The notes: a model not told the origin generated them from the sequence alone. A stretch of 64,000 nucleotides of DNA from Phragmites australis (GCF_958298935.1 NC_084935.1:3296001-3360000), one strand, 5' to 3'; numbered from the stretch's first letter, positions 1-12,925 are shown. Program-made: numbers and translations.

Positions 1-3000
1 CAAGTGGGTAGTTTCGAGTATGAGAAATGTTATCTCGGGGACCAAGAGAATGGACCCGAGTCATGTGGGTAAAGATGTACCCCTGCAAGGTGTAAGAATA
101 ATTTGAATTGCCGCACTCTCAGTCATGAGCATGCTTAAGTTTTATTGGACATCAATCATAGTTTTTTTTAGTTTGGTGGGATGGTAAGTATGTAGGATTT
201 TGGGAGAAGCGTCTGCTAGTGCTTATTTGAGTTGAGCAAGTTTATATTTTTAGAGGTTTTGATTATTTGTCTATCAATATTAATTGTGTATATCATTGTA
301 TTGATAAAAGTGCTTTTCGTTGAATCACTTAAACTTTGTGGCCATTTCTTTGCTATTCAACCAAATGCGTTATCTTTGGAGTCGAGAATAAATATACTCA
401 TGTTGTGTAAGTCTTGTGAGTACCTTTGTACTAAGGGTGTTGCCCTTAAATTGATGCAGGTAAAGATGAGCTAGTTTATGTATATTTTGATACCGATGAT
501 GGGTAGGAGTAGAGGAGGAATATCTGAGCTAGTCCCAGTGGTGCCTTATGAGCAATAGCGCCACTGGCCTTTTTTGTTTTATTAATATCTTTTTGCTACA
601 TATGAAAAAAACTGATAGTAAGTAGAAACTGGAATCGTAAACAAGGTATGTAATATAAGTTAAAGTCTTCACACTCTATTTATATCTTGTGATGAAACTA
701 TATTGTAAACGATATATGCTGTGATCTTTGGCTTTGTTGAGTATATATCGGGACTGCCAGAATTACTCTTGTTTTAATCAAATAGTACTTCAATGGATAT
801 TTTTAGATAATTGTTAGTCCTCGACACGTCAAATGACGGGTGCATGCTAGCTTTTGTCTTTATAGATAGACGACATTGTTGATTAAACCGAGTGTGATTT
901 GAACATGTCTAACACTCAGGAGCTTCGTCAGTCTCAAGATCATCGCGCTCTATCTGTTCAATTAGAGAAGTGATTCGTTTCCCCTCATCTGCTTCACCAA
1001 TCGGTTTAATTGGATCATCCGATGAATGTGCAGCATCCAGATCGTCATCCTCATTACCCTCCTCCTTATCCTACTCTTCCTCATCACCCTCCTCCTCCAC
1101 GTACCCCCATCCTGCATCTCCTCAACTTCCTCCTTATTCTTCTAGCACAAGCGGCATAGGTGGCCAACCTCTTTCCACTACATCATGTAGGTACATCCTC
1201 TATACTTGAGTTTTCCTAATTAGGTACACCTCCCAGTACACACCATCTCTTATACGATTGCCGACAATGCTAATGGTCATCTCTTAAACCTCAGATCTAT
1301 TTTGAAACCTCACATCAACTAATCGTACAAGTGTTCAACACTCTTCTGCATAGATCTAGAAATGCCCTTAGTTCATTGACTTAGAGACCGACAATACTAC
1401 CTCTTTCAGACCATATAATATTTCACTATCCTATAAAAAAAATCCTAAACTTACATTGATCCAACATACCTACCAAACATCGATATAAAACCCTAACATA
1501 ATTCTAACAAAACATAAAAAATACGTAAAACTACATCTACAATATTGCAACATTCATTAAAAATATGGTCCACCAGTTAATCTACCTAGCAACAAAATAT
1601 CCTCGAGTCGCTATATCAAACACCTCTAAATTCTACATCTACATCTAATAACTAACATATGTCTAAATACTAATTCTAATTGCTAAACAATATCTAACCC
1701 TAATTATAAACTTAGATCTACATTCTAACTTACATCCAGTGATTTCCTACTCGGTTTGTAAAAAAACCTCTAGATCTAACATCTAACCTATATAAAAATC
1801 TAGCACTAGTGACTATCCTACCCAGTTTGTAAAAAAAGAGCAACAAACATACTTTCTTCCTTCAGCAGGGCTACGCCTCCAATTTTCCCTCCTCTCCTCA
1901 CCTCTCCTCTCCTCCCTCTCTCTCGTCTCGGCTAAGTGCAAATGAGAGTGCTGACGTCGGCCAGGACGACATGCTGTATTTTATACCCAAAAGGTCTCGT
2001 TTGAACTGTGGACGACACCTTTTAAATAGGCATGCCAGGAGGCGTTGCGAGGGAGATCTCATCTGTTCACTGAGCAAGAGTAAGATCTTACTAGCTAAAT
2101 GGGCGGGAGATACACATGGTCACGAGGTCTCACCCGCTGATTTTTTAATTCTGATTGGAAATTCCATAGGACCCACAAAATATTATCTGTGTATGACGTG
2201 GGATCTTACTCTCTCCTAATGAATGGATGACGGTAACATATTCTTCTAAAATTTAAAATGAGATGTGCAATTATATATATATATATATAATTCTCCGTCC
2301 TTCTGTCGAAACCAGAAATGCAGCCCCGAAATCACCACCGCCAAGTTCTAGCAAAACAGGGAAGCAAAAGTTCTTTCTACCTCTTGCTGATGAGTAACTA
2401 AAGTGCAAATCCTTTCGGTCTATTACCATAGCCCTTGGCCTGTCACTATCTCAACAGCCCACGGTCACGAACAGGAAAGCAACACGTACACACTGTTACT
2501 CTTCTCCTGCTACGTGCCGTTTGTCACTTGCGTTCCAACAGAGGAGAACTCGAGCACTAAGCAACGTACCGAAGGGGCAAAAGGGCCGAGGCATCTCTCT
2601 CAAAGAAAGGCGAGACGCCTTTCTCGGGATCACCGGTAGGAATTTCTTCACCGCTAGTTTTCCACTTTCTAGTTGGCCGCCGGGGCCCGGGAGACCCAAA
2701 ACAAGGGGCCGGCCGGCCGGGTGAGTGAGAAAAGCAGCGCCGACCATTGCCGCTGCTCCTGCGACTAATAATAGTCCAAGCACCAATGCTGTTCTTTATG
2801 GTTTCCCAGGTGCTTTACAACACATCAAACATGTGCGAATTGCTCCATTGGATGACAGGGTCCGGAAATTGCAAACAGCTGCGGGAAAAGGGCGTCTATC
2901 GCATGCAACTGGGCCGTCGTTTCAGATCAAATCGATCACATCATATCATATGAACGGTTGCTGCTTCACTGCTCATGCTCGCACACAGCTTGAAGAGCAC

Positions 3001-3368
3001 GTCGTGAGTCGGTCAAGGAATCACCTAATTAAACTAGCTTGTTAGGTTTTCTGGTAGGTTTGTACTATTCAAATGTTCAAGCGTGCGTGCAACTTTTGAA
3101 CTCGGCGTGCCTGTCCCTGCCGACCTGCGTGTGTTTCCAAGATTCCGAGCCTAAGGGCATAAGCAACTGCAGCATGCATTGCCGGATTCTAGCATGACTA
3201 GCAGTGCTATTTGGTCACAGCAACATTTTTAGGAATAATTAAAGTGCTCTGCCGGCCTAGCTAAACCCGTTTTAATAACTCCTCATTCGGACTTCGAAGC
3301 GCGCAAATCATCAGAAAGCGTGCAAGGCCTAGCGATCGATGCGATTTGGTTAGCTTTAAAGATGCTAT
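1..3368. other. Intergenic DNA, no gene recognised
   Basis: No conserved protein domain is visible on either strand. Short open frames exist, for example a serine/proline-rich one at 970-1209 and a GC-rich one at 2496-2786 on the minus strand, but they look like composition artefacts and have no splice-flanked structure I can defend. The stretch 1240-1860 is AT-rich and ends in a CT-rich patch at 1880-1930, which resembles worn transposon sequence. A short perfect hairpin (GAAAGGCG/CGCCTTTC) lies at about 2606-2625. Confidence 0.5.
2271..2290. repeat. (TA)n microsatellite
   Basis: A short run of alternating T and A, about nine units, in AT-rich intergenic DNA. Confidence 0.9.
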
Positions 3369-3558
3369 AAGTGTCTATTTGTTTTAGTAGGAGGTGGTAA
3401 AAAATAGTTTGTAGATTGTGAATTGTAAAAAGTTAAATTGTAAAAGATGAATTATACAATCTACCTAAGCTAGTGGAAGATATTGCTAGATTGTTACAAT
3501 TTAAAGACTAAATTATTAAAATCTAGATTGTATAATCTGCATGTTTGAAACAAAAGTT
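3369..3558. mobile_element. Candidate MITE
   Basis: The left end reads TGTCTATTTGTTTTAG. The right end, read on the other strand, contains TTTTGTTTCAAACATG, so the two ends form an imperfect inverted repeat around ATTTGTTT. The interior is AT-rich, about 190 bp long and without coding potential, with internal matches such as TAGATTGT and its complement. This fits a short non-autonomous DNA transposon of grasses. No clear target duplication was found, so borders and superfamily are uncertain. Confidence 0.45.
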
Positions 3559-4802
3559 CTAATTTGAGAAGGATCTAGGCAGCTAGCGATAGAGTTTAGT
3601 CTTTGATATGCGTTTGTTGGTGGTAAAACATGGAGGTGCATGCGAAGAGAACCTAATATATAGGGTCCTTGAAAGAGAGATCTTATTCGTCCTATGGATT
3701 TGGTAGTATGGAGGAGAGGATACGAGAGATGCATATGTAATAAAATCATGGTCATATGTGGACTCATGACATTGGCATTATGCATCTACGTGTGAAGATT
3801 TTTCCAAAGAAAGATCTTGCGGTTTTTCTTGCAAGACCAACTCGTACTACAGATTTTTATTCTGGTACCTATCGTAAAGCTAGACACAGTTGACAGTTGT
3901 GACATTGCATCTGATATTGTGCTAGCATCATGACAATTCAATTTAAATTATATCAGAAATTGCTCCTTTTCTTTATATCTGAAGACAATAAATATTGCAG
4001 GAGCTGTTGGCGTAACCACAAATTAAAGTAGCGTATTTCCAAGAATCAAGCACATACACGAATCTTCAGCAAACTAAAACAGACGCTATCAACAGTCTCG
4101 ACACAGTGAAATCAATGGAGAATAGAATAACTTTACATGTCTGTACGGAGAGAATACGGAGTATAGTGTTACTGCAGAATTTTGCATCACTATGCCGGAC
4201 AGCTAGTATATATGCTTAGCTTCCATCGAAGCGTGCGAACTAATTGAGGTGGAGTAGCAGCTAGTAATAGTGTTAGTACTACTGTCTCACGTCAAATGTC
4301 TTTTCATAACAATGCACTATTCTACTACATCCAATTGACTATCGAATAAAGGGCACGTACATAAGAAGAGAAAATGCATGAGTTGACAAGCCATTGGTTA
4401 GGTAGTAACTAGTGTTAGATCCCCTCCCTTTTTGTTCTTGACTTTGGGTGCTGGAAAGACTCTTCCAATATGCGCAACATAATGGTTCCAAGAGACAAGA
4501 CAATGCACTTTTGGTACACCCCATTTGTTAGAAAATCACACAGCTCATGTATATGGCTACAATTTCTATAGGCACGCAGGATTTCCGCTTTTACATTGGA
4601 AATGCCTGATGATTCATGAGACAAGGACGTTGCTCTGTGGTGCTTCGATTCTCCGTGCCTACAGAAATTCTGGAACTTACAATCGATCATATTGCACAAA
4701 TATCTCGACTTCTATCTTTTCTTCCAAAGCAATGATGTTCTTAAGGAAGGTTTTTCTAGACCACAAAATCAATATTATAAAACTGAATTTATATATCGAC
4801 CT
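3559..4802. other. Intergenic DNA, nothing recognised
   Basis: AT-rich sequence without domain-bearing frames. Overlapping small open frames on both strands at 4339-4893 have no recognisable motif and are regarded as chance. Confidence 0.5.
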
Positions 4803-5000
4803 ATCACTGCTGATTCCTAATAGACCGACAGTGATAGAGCATCACTACCAATTTATAAGCCACGTAGGAAAAATCAGACATTGTGGTTTATGAACTGTTA
4901 GTGATAATGGTTATTACTGTCGGCTGATGGATTGAGACGGCAATGATACCTAGCGCTCTCATCACTACCGGTTTAATCCACTAACCGGCAGTGATAGCTC
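4803..5000. repeat. CACTA-1 left subterminal repeat array
   Basis: Repeated short motifs in both orientations, such as CGACAGTGATAG, ATCACTACC, GGCAGTGATAG and CATCACTACCGG. In CACTA elements such arrays bind the element-encoded TnpA-type protein. The motif matches the right-end array at 10680-10868. Confidence 0.75.
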
Positions 5001-5826
5001 TGCATCACAAACTCTCTTCTAGCTCGAGCTAACAGATCGACCACAAGGTAGTTTAGAACTCTCTCCCTCACAAACTCTCCTATGGCAACAACCACTTCAT
5101 CCATTCTCTCGTATTGATTCCCCTACCATTCAAGCTCAATTTTGATCAAGAAGAAAGTTTAGATGAGCTCTCTCTAGCTATCCAAATAAAATCCCTTCTT
5201 TCTTCTCCGTTGGCTCATTTGACCTTTTTTTTTTATTTTTCAGGGCAATTGAACTCTAGTTTTTTCCTCAACAACAAGCAAGCTTGAGCCTCTTGAGCTC
5301 AAGTAAGTTGAAATTTCCAAATTAAATCCTATATTTAGCATTTTAACTCAAAATGTTAGCTTAAAAACCAAAATTGATCTTATCCCTATGGAGACCTAGG
5401 CAAACCTTCAAAGTTGATCCTAATGAACCACAGAAATAAATTTAGAAGTCTACAATATAGGAACTTTAGGTATGAGCATATTTACTTTTGATTTTTAATG
5501 AATTTAAAAAATTAGACATGATATTTAGGTATGTAGCAAGATCCAATTGTATTGTTATATTTTGTTCAATTAGCAACCTCCAATATAGAAACTTTATGTA
5601 TGAGCATATTTATTTTTCATTTTTCTTAAGGAGTCCTAAATAAAGAAAAATTCTTGGGATGGCACCAACAAATACCTATCGGAAACGGACGCGAAAGTAT
5701 ACAAAAAGCGGCTCCTCCAACCCGGGTCAATTATCGGTAGGAGATGACGATGTAATTTATGTGTTGGTGATCGTAAAATCTTCTAGATATTTTGAATTTG
5801 AATTTATAATAATGATATAATTGTAG

Positions 5827-7941
5827 ATGGACAGAAGATGGATGTACGATGCGAGCCGTGTGAGCGCAGAGTACAAGAACGACGTGGAGGGTTTCCTAGT
5901 AGCAGCCACGGTGCATAAGTCAGATACACAGTCTCAATACATGTGTTATTCATGAATCGATTGCGAGAATAAGAAGTAGTTCTCCACCACCCAGTAGATA
6001 CATTCCCACTTGATATCAAGGGGCTTTATGCCTGGCTATACATGTTGAATCGAGCACGATGAAGCTAAGATCATACAGGAAGGGCAATACATTGGAAGAG
6101 AAGACAAAGACATGTGCACCGATAAGTCGGTCGATGAATACATCGATATGTCGCCTGCCGGGGATACGTTGGCTGATGATGATCTAGAGGAGATGTTAGC
6201 TGACGCCGACATAGATGATCTGGAGCAGATGTTACGCGATGGGGAAGAAAATTTCACCAATGAAAGTGATTTTCAAAAGTTTCAGCGTATGGTAGAGGAC
6301 ATTAAAACATCGTTGTTCTTGGGCTGCGAGAAGGAGCACACAAAGTTGCGTATTGTGCTTTCACTGCTGCAATTGAAGACAAGCAATGGGTGGTCTGATA
6401 AAAGCTTCACAGAGTTGTTAGTGTGCTTGAAGAAATTGCTTTCAAAGGAAAATATGCTGCCAAAAAACATATAACAGGCTAAGCAGGTTGTGTGCCCATT
6501 GGGGCTGAAAGTACAGAAAATACATACATGTCTAAACGATTGCATGTTGTATCATGGAGAGCATGCAGACTTGCAAGCGTGTCTTGTCTGTGGTGTAGCA
6601 TGGTACAAGTGTGACAGTGATGATATCGATGGTGAAGGAAAGAAGAAAAGGTGTCCCATCAAGGTAATGTGGTATTTTCCTATAGTCCCCCATTTGGAGC
6701 GTTTATTCGCGAACAAAAGTTATGCTGAACTGATGCGATGACACGTCGATGAGTTCAAGGATGATGGAATGCTGAGACACCCCGTTGATTCTACGCAGTG
6801 GAGAAACATCGATAGGAAATACAAGAAACCCTTTGCAGAAGATGTGAGGAATATAATATTTGGATTGAATACAGATAGGATGAATCCATTCGGCAACATA
6901 AGAGTCATAGCACTTGGCCTGTGACTCTATGTATCTACAACCTTTCTCCTTGGTTGTGTATGAAGCGGAAGTACATTATGATACCGGTGCTGATACTAAG
7001 GCTGAGGCAACCTATCAACGATATCGATGTCTACTAGAAATTATTGATGGAAGATCTTGTAATACTATTGAACAATAGTGTGCAGGTATGAGATGCATAC
7101 AAATAAGAGAACTTCACCCTACGCGCAATGTTATTCATAACAATCCAAGATTGGCTAGCCCTTTGCAATCTATCAGGCCAGACTGTCAAAGGCTATTGTA
7201 TATGAGTGCATTGTTTGGATGAAATAGAGAGCTTGTGGCTCAAGAATGCCAAAATATAGTATACCTAGGTCATCATAAATTTTTTCATAAAGATCACCCA
7301 TACCGCAACAACAGGAGAGTTTTTGATGGGAAAGTCGAGAATCAATCACCTCCTAAGCATCGCACTGGGAGACAGGTATATGAACCAGTCGTGTGGACTT
7401 TAGGGTTATCCTTGGAAAGGGATGCTGGAGTACACTGGTTCTGAAATCTAATCTTAGAGCTCTTGTGTTAAAAAAGAAATCTATCTTTTATGACTTAGCA
7501 TATTGGCCGAATTTGGTAGTTCGACACGTAATCGATATCATGCATATACACATTGAGAAGAACGTGTGTGATAGTTTGATTGGTACATTACTAGACATAC
7601 CTGGCAAAATAAAGAATACACTCCAAGCACAGAAGGACCTGAAATATTTGAAACTCAAACAGGATCTACATTCCGAAGATATGGAAGAAGGCGATACATA
7701 TCTTGGGCTCGCTAGCTACAATTTGAGCAAAGCGAAGAAAATTGCAATGTGCAAGTGCCTGCATGGAATTAAAGTTCTATCTAATTACTCTGCCAATATA
7801 AAGAGATTAGCAAATATGAAAGACTTGAAATTAACAGGCATATATATAGCAAGTTCAAATTTAAATAAATATGTATTAGGATTTTATGTCAATAGAATGT
7901 TAATAAATACAGATAGTACAATTTCAAACGAAAACGCTTGA
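5827..7941 (+). pseudogene. TNP2-type CACTA transposase, broken
   Basis: The reading frame opens at the ATG at 5827 with M-D-R-R-W-M-Y-D-A-S-R, the usual start of the transposase-associated domain of plant TNP2 proteins, and continues with a G-F-L-V-A-A stretch. Further segments follow in several frames: a zinc-knuckle-like part with C-L-V-C-G (about 6575-6600), V-M-W-Y-F-P-I-V-P (about 6667-6690), a degenerate N-P-F-G-N segment (about 6885-6900), H-P-Y-R-N-N (about 7300) and D-I-M-H-I-H-I-E-K-N-V-C-D-S-L (about 7530-7580). These are TNP2 landmarks in the right order. Stops and frameshifts separate them, for example after 6019, 6474, 6741 and 7444. The protein would have excised and reinserted the element; this copy cannot make it. 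Confidence 0.85.
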
Positions 7942-8024
7942 GTCCTGTAGCAGTTTGTTAGGTCTTACTTGGGGGCAGGTTGTGGGTTCGAGTTTCTTCT
8001 CGCACGCAACTAAAACAATTTTTT

Positions 8025-8215
8025 TACACTCGGTGGCACCAGGAGTGAAAGGGGTTTCACTGCCAGACGAATATGTCCACCGGTAATGAAACCGCTTTCA
8101 CTGCTGGTGGACTTATTGGGCCGATAGTGATACTACTTTCACTATCGGTAGTCCTCTTGAGCTGACAGTGAAGATACTCTTTCACTGTCGGTCGTTATAT
8201 TGAGCCGGCAGTGAA
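8025..8215. repeat. Internal copy of subterminal-type repeats in CACTA-1
   Basis: Several units of AGTGAAAG/CTTTCACTG and GCCGGCAGTGAAAGC-like motifs in alternating orientation. They look like a second subterminal array placed in the middle of the element, directly before a TATA box and a CT-rich leader. The large CACTA element further on has the same arrangement at 33411-33690. An alternative reading is that a second, related element was inserted here and lost its left terminus. Confidence 0.65.
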
Positions 8216-8225
8216 AGCCTTCCCC

Positions 8226-8232
8226 TATAAAT
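8226..8232 (+). promoter_or_regulatory. TATA box of the second CACTA-1 transcription unit
   Basis: TATAAAT lies just downstream of the internal repeat array and upstream of a CT/serine-codon-rich leader. Placement and match suggest a promoter. The call rests on position and consensus only. Confidence 0.45.
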
Positions 8233-10640
8233 TGGCTCAATGCATGCGCCTTTTGATACTTAGAAAAAATTTCTCCTTCCCTGTGCCCTCCACCGAAATG
8301 CCTTTTGACACCGAGGAGCCCACACCAGAGGACCACAAGCCCTCATCTATGAGCCCAAGCTCGTTGTCCCTGTCTTCCTCGACGTTGTCGTCCTCCTCCC
8401 CAGCGCTGTCGCCATCCTCCTCAAAGTCTCCTGCCTCTACGCTGCTGCCCTATCCTCGAGGCCGCCTTCCTCCATGCGACTATCCTCGTCACTATCATCT
8501 CTGAGCTCCAATACATCATCGCGGTGAGTACTCCACCTCCCACATCTCCTCCACCTCCCAAACGGTGTTTGTGGTTCCTACGAAGTAATAGGTACTGTGA
8601 GGTTAATGGTTGATTTTGTAATTGAGTTCTGGTTTCACCACTGGGTGGTTTAGTCAATTAAAATTGAGTCAAGTGGCTCAGTTCTGGTGTTCAAATCTTT
8701 CGTGCTCAGGCAATCAATTGGTGAAGGTACTGTGTTGGTGGAGGTGCTGTGTTGGTGGTGCTTATTAACTCTATTGATTTTGCCTTTAGCCGAATTGCAC
8801 TATGAGTATTTCGGTTTTCTCCTCTCTTTCATTTCTGCTCTCTAGACGGCTTGGTGATATGCAAATGAAAATTGAGGTTGGGCTAGATGTCTAAGTGCAA
8901 TAGGTGTTAAATCTATTTGTCCTCTGTTTTGGATCGGCACAGATTGCCCTGAGAGTAGTGATGCATTCCATTGTTCAATCCCTATGCTTATTGTTGGTAG
9001 TCTGTACATTGCTAGTTAGGCTTGATTCCTAGCTAGGAGTTGCTGTATTTATTGATTCAATTAATCTTGTTTCGATTGATTCTGGAAGAGCAGGAAAACC
9101 TTTAGTACTGCTTTGATATTTTGCCAGCTCAGTTAGTGTTTGTTTCTCATAGAGTAATCCTCTCCTTATTAGCTTTTATGTCCAGCAGCATTGTTCAGGA
9201 AGAAAGCTCAACTTCAGAGAACATTTTTTTTAGTTTTATATCTAGTTATGATCTTAGCTTCTAGCCCAGCTTGTGATGTGTCAAATGGACAATTAGGGAG
9301 CAGTATATCGTAGACCCGAGGCCAATTGTTATATTTATTTGAGAGTAATTTTATTCAATCATCCATATGTTGTTCAGTTCATTTTCATGTTTGAAGGGAG
9401 GTGGTTTCGCTTCTGTACTTATGATACTTACGTGTATGTTCATGTTCAATGTATATGAACTATTTTGTTTCTTGATTTTTATATTCAGGTGGTCCTCAAG
9501 CATATTTTGCAGTCACAAATGATGAAAGGAGATAACTATTTACCATATATATAACTGCAAAGCTCGACTGGGATGGTTATTACACATGCACCTTGCACGC
9601 CTTTTCACTATCCCAGTCGATCTTGCAGTCGTATATAATTATCTCCATAATATGACGCGGATCAATCAAATAATAGACTCTATTGGATGGTGGTTGCATA
9701 TGATTTTGGTGAGTGATTTTTGTTTTTGTTTGTTGCTTTTCTTCTTACACCCTAATGTATAGATACTGATGCTATGCTTATTTTAGTACCGATCAATGAA
9801 CTGTCATGATGAGTTTGTATGAAAAGCACTGCCCAATATATCATTTTGCATATTCTCTGAAATTTAGAACTGCTATGACATGATATGTTGTCCATCGTGG
9901 CCAGCAAAGTAGAGTGTTATCTAGTTGGGAGGAATACCATGCATAAGTTAATGGATTCAAAGGAGCATGTTACAAAGGATATAAGTCCAAATATGAAGCT
10001 GTTGTGGCATACAACAATCAAGTCATCCAAACCGAACTAAAATTGGCTAACTTCAAAAATAAGAAAAAGTACGATTTCACGTATAAAGATGTCATAATCC
10101 TAGTTCTGGTTGCAATCATCAATATTACTATGTCAATACCTTTATGCCTATTTTGCGACGTAAGATGTGACTTTTTTTTTGTTAAATGTGGTTCTAACAT
10201 ACTCAATTACAATATTGTATGTGTATGCATTCTATCTATCGACTCTTTTATGGTTATCTCACTCTTTCGACAGCCTCTCTCCCTCCCTCATGTTAGCTTG
10301 GAGCTTAGGCGATGCTGCGATCGATCAGGTGTGGGTGGGTCCTCCTCTCCACCACCATCGCCCCCCTGGCATCCTTGAACGTACACACGCCATCAGCCGT
10401 CCGTGCGGAGACGCAGTCCTCATCACGGGAGAAGTAGAGGGATACTAGGTTGGCTCAACTCAACTGACTTTTCGAGGGTGACCTGTGAGAATATTATGTA
10501 TATATGTGTGACATAAATTACTATGTATTAATGAAGGTATTTTTATTATTGATTTATATTAAATATGTCTCATTGTATACATGTATTGAGTGAGAGAGAG
10601 ACAGAGAGATCGAGGAGAGAGGGAGGACAGGGCCGGAGTA
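8233..10640 (+). other. Second half of CACTA-1, no domain recognised
   Basis: A serine/proline-rich frame (8211-8504) begins next to the TATA box and meets a donor-like GCGGTGAGT at about 8520. It could be the first exon of a TnpA-like gene. The rest is intron-like, T-rich sequence with short fragments, such as a codon stretch at 9940-10060, but nothing that I can assign to a family. Direction is inferred from the promoter. Confidence 0.35.
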
Positions 10641-10679
10641 GAGGGGGAGGCATAGGATTGTCGGCTAGAGCTTTCAACC

Positions 10680-10868
10680 TGCAATGATACTCAGGGCATC
10701 ACTGTCAGCTGAATCCTTCAGCCGGTAGTGATAACCTCTTTCACTGCCGATCCACGGAGCTAACAGTGATAGTCTCCGATTATCACTGTGTGTTACCCAC
10801 TGCTGACTCCAAAACCGACATTGAAGGGAGTTTTAGAATCAGCAGTGATGTACCGTTCTACAGTAGTG
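10680..10868. repeat. CACTA-1 right subterminal array and terminus
   Basis: Repeats of the form GTCAGCTGAATC, GCCGGTAGTGATAA and AACAGTGATAG in both orientations, ending in CTACAGTAGTG at 10868. The next three bases (AGA) would be the target duplication, but its left partner cannot be placed because the left end is eroded. Confidence 0.8.
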
Positions 10869-12232
10869 AGAAGAAATGTTTTTATGTAGCTTGGTATAGC
10901 ATCGCATCTGCCAGCAGTCTATCTTACATATCCAACGGGCCGCGATCGTTCCTCCAGACGCATTAACCTTGATTCTCTTCCTTCCGTCCTTTCTTTCTTT
11001 CCAGTCGGTGAATTGGGCGTGATCTGGCCTTCATCCCTTTTTTCATGTGAGGGTTATGTTTATGTACTTTGAGGGCCACATATTCAATCATCATCTGTGA
11101 TTTAAATCTCTCCCCTGCTTTAATCTGAACATAGATTTGATTTACACCCGATAGGTCGAGAGATCTCTTTGCTCAAATTGTGAATTAAGTAATTGCAGAT
11201 ATAACATGGATTAGCTAGAAGAAATTGATTAATGCTCAGATCCTACTTTGGTTAAAAAATATCTCTAATCATAATTGTCATATAGAATCAGGATCATAAT
11301 ATATGATCGGTCATAATCAAAATAAAAGTGGATAATTATTTATACAACAATAGAAGGAACCAATTTGGAAACAAAATAGAAGTGGATAATTAATTTTACA
11401 ACAACAGAAGGAACCAATTTGGAAACATTTCATAATTTTGTCAATTTTAAAATACTGACCTAGAAAGAAAAGCAGATGTTGGCATCATATACTCTCTAAC
11501 TAGATGCAACGCATGACAGTGAGCACTACCTAGCACTGGTTTTCCGAATATTTGCGCTTGTTGTAGCACTTTCTTCCTTCACACTAACCATATCTATCAT
11601 GATGAAAATAAACTTGTTATATATACAACTATTAACTCCTTTTTCAATTGAGAATTAGCAGGACATGAAAGCAAATTGAACTACTTTATTGCAGTATTTT
11701 ATTTGCTATGAATGAATGAATGTTCTAAATCTAAAAAAATATTGTTTTTTGTGCTATTCCGCAAAAGTAAAAAAGCAAAGTTGTTAGGATTTGGTTGGGC
11801 CCTTTGAGAGATTAATTAGTTTAAGCTAACACTTCCATGATCGACTTGGAAACACATGCAATAATAGAAGTTTTTACACGAATGCAAACTGTGGATCAGA
11901 GACAGATATGTTGAAATGTTAATTAGTGCAATAGTCACGAATTGGGAAATCCCTTTTGCTAATTAATCAGAAGATAAATTGGTGGTATATCAATATCTAG
12001 TGGAATTTAATAATATGCAACCGAGCGACACAAAAAACACTTAAAGGTCTGTTTGAAAATGAGATATCAATTCATCCAAAGATGTAGGATTATGTATTTG
12101 AACTAAATATTAAGAAAATCCTTAAGCTAGCTAACCCTATCTTTTACAAACACCCCTAAGAAATTCCTTGAGCTAGCTAACCCATTTGTTACAAACACTG
12201 CTAAGTTATTTGTCCAACCACCCAAATAACAA
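10869..12232. other. Intergenic DNA with two short tandem duplications
   Basis: No gene is visible. A 54-bp unit beginning CAAAATA(A/G)AAGTGGATAA is present twice at 11318-11371 and 11372 to about 11427. A 44-bp unit containing TTGAGCTAGCTAACCC or its variant is present twice at about 12117-12160 and 12161-12204. The second pair includes GGTGTTTGTAAAA-like sequence on the reverse strand, suggestive of a MITE end. Confidence 0.6.
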
Positions 12233-12700
12233 CACTACCATAGAATCAGTGAAAGCATATGGTGTGTCACATATGGTTTTTTAGAATTCGTCACAGACAA
12301 AATACCCTCAGACAATTGCTAAGACAGACATGTCTATAACAAGACCGCAATCTAGGTTTACCTGATGCCACATATGTTTTTTTTAAATATGTCTATTTCT
12401 ATCGTACAAACACAGACATCGTTTAGAAAAACTCATTTGTGATATTATTACAGACGGTTTCTTGTAAGATCTATTTGTATCTGTATGATAGACACACACC
12501 GAGAGCCCATTTTGTGAGCTAGGGTTGTTTCTGCATCGAAGGAGCAAGATCTAGGTGCCGAATCCCTCCTGCACTGAGGTGAGTAATGTCTATATGTCCA
12601 TCACAGTTTTGTTAGGGTTTCATAGGGTTTGTTTCGATATGTGTAACTGAGGGTAATACAATGTTTCTATCGTAGGTCTGCAATAGCTCAGTTCACTACT

Positions 12701-12925
12701 ATCATGCGCTGGCAGGATGGGGTTGCTCCTATGTCTACTTCCACGACGTGAATGCTTGGTGTCGAATTCGGTCGTGTGGACTTCATGTTCTTCGCTGCTG
12801 TGAAGGGCCCCTCCGTGGATACTGTTTTTGCTGTGAATCTCGTTCTCCATTATGTTCTTGCAGATGTAAATTTCTCTATTATTGTTCTTCACAATAAATG
12901 GAGATATTTTTGTGAACTACAAGAC
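12701..12925 (+). other. Unrecognised open frame inside CACTA-like element 2
   Basis: A plus-strand frame starts at the ATG at 12701, has one stop (TGA) that is immediately followed by another ATG at 12752, and then stays open for 57 codons. It follows a leader with a donor-like GAGGTGAGTAA (about 12577) and an acceptor-like TCGTAG (about 12676). It could be the remnant of a captured gene or the element's own gene. I do not recognise it, and it may be non-coding. Confidence 0.25.

Larger units (their letters stand above)
4803..10868 (+). mobile_element. CACTA (En/Spm) element 1, TNP2-bearing, decayed
   Basis: The right end reads CTACAGTAGTG, the complement of a CACTACTGTAG terminus, and is preceded by subterminal repeats of the GCAGTGATA/CGGCAGTGATA type. 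At the left, ATCACTGCTGATTC (4803-4816) matches the complement of 10836-10849, which sits about 19 bases inside the right end. The left CACTA terminus should therefore lie near 4784, but it is mutated beyond recognition. Between the ends are TNP2 transposase remains (5827-7941) and, in the second half, a promoter-like array and an unrecognised second transcription unit. In this superfamily TNP2 is the cut-and-paste transposase, so this copy is immobile on its own. Confidence 0.8.

Noticed and set aside
520..580. Hairpin CCAGTGGTGC...GCGCCACTGG followed by T-run, terminator-like
   Set aside because: Intrinsic terminators do not apply to this plant DNA; it is more likely a worn transposon subterminal motif, but no element end was found.
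2496..2786. GC-rich minus-strand frame with hydrophobic start
   Set aside because: No homology recognised, overlaps other open frames, and no splice or promoter context.
7940..8010. Possible tRNA gene near GGTTCGAGT
   Set aside because: Only the B-box/T-loop-like motif is present; no acceptor stem or anticodon arm can be formed, and it lies in transposon sequence.
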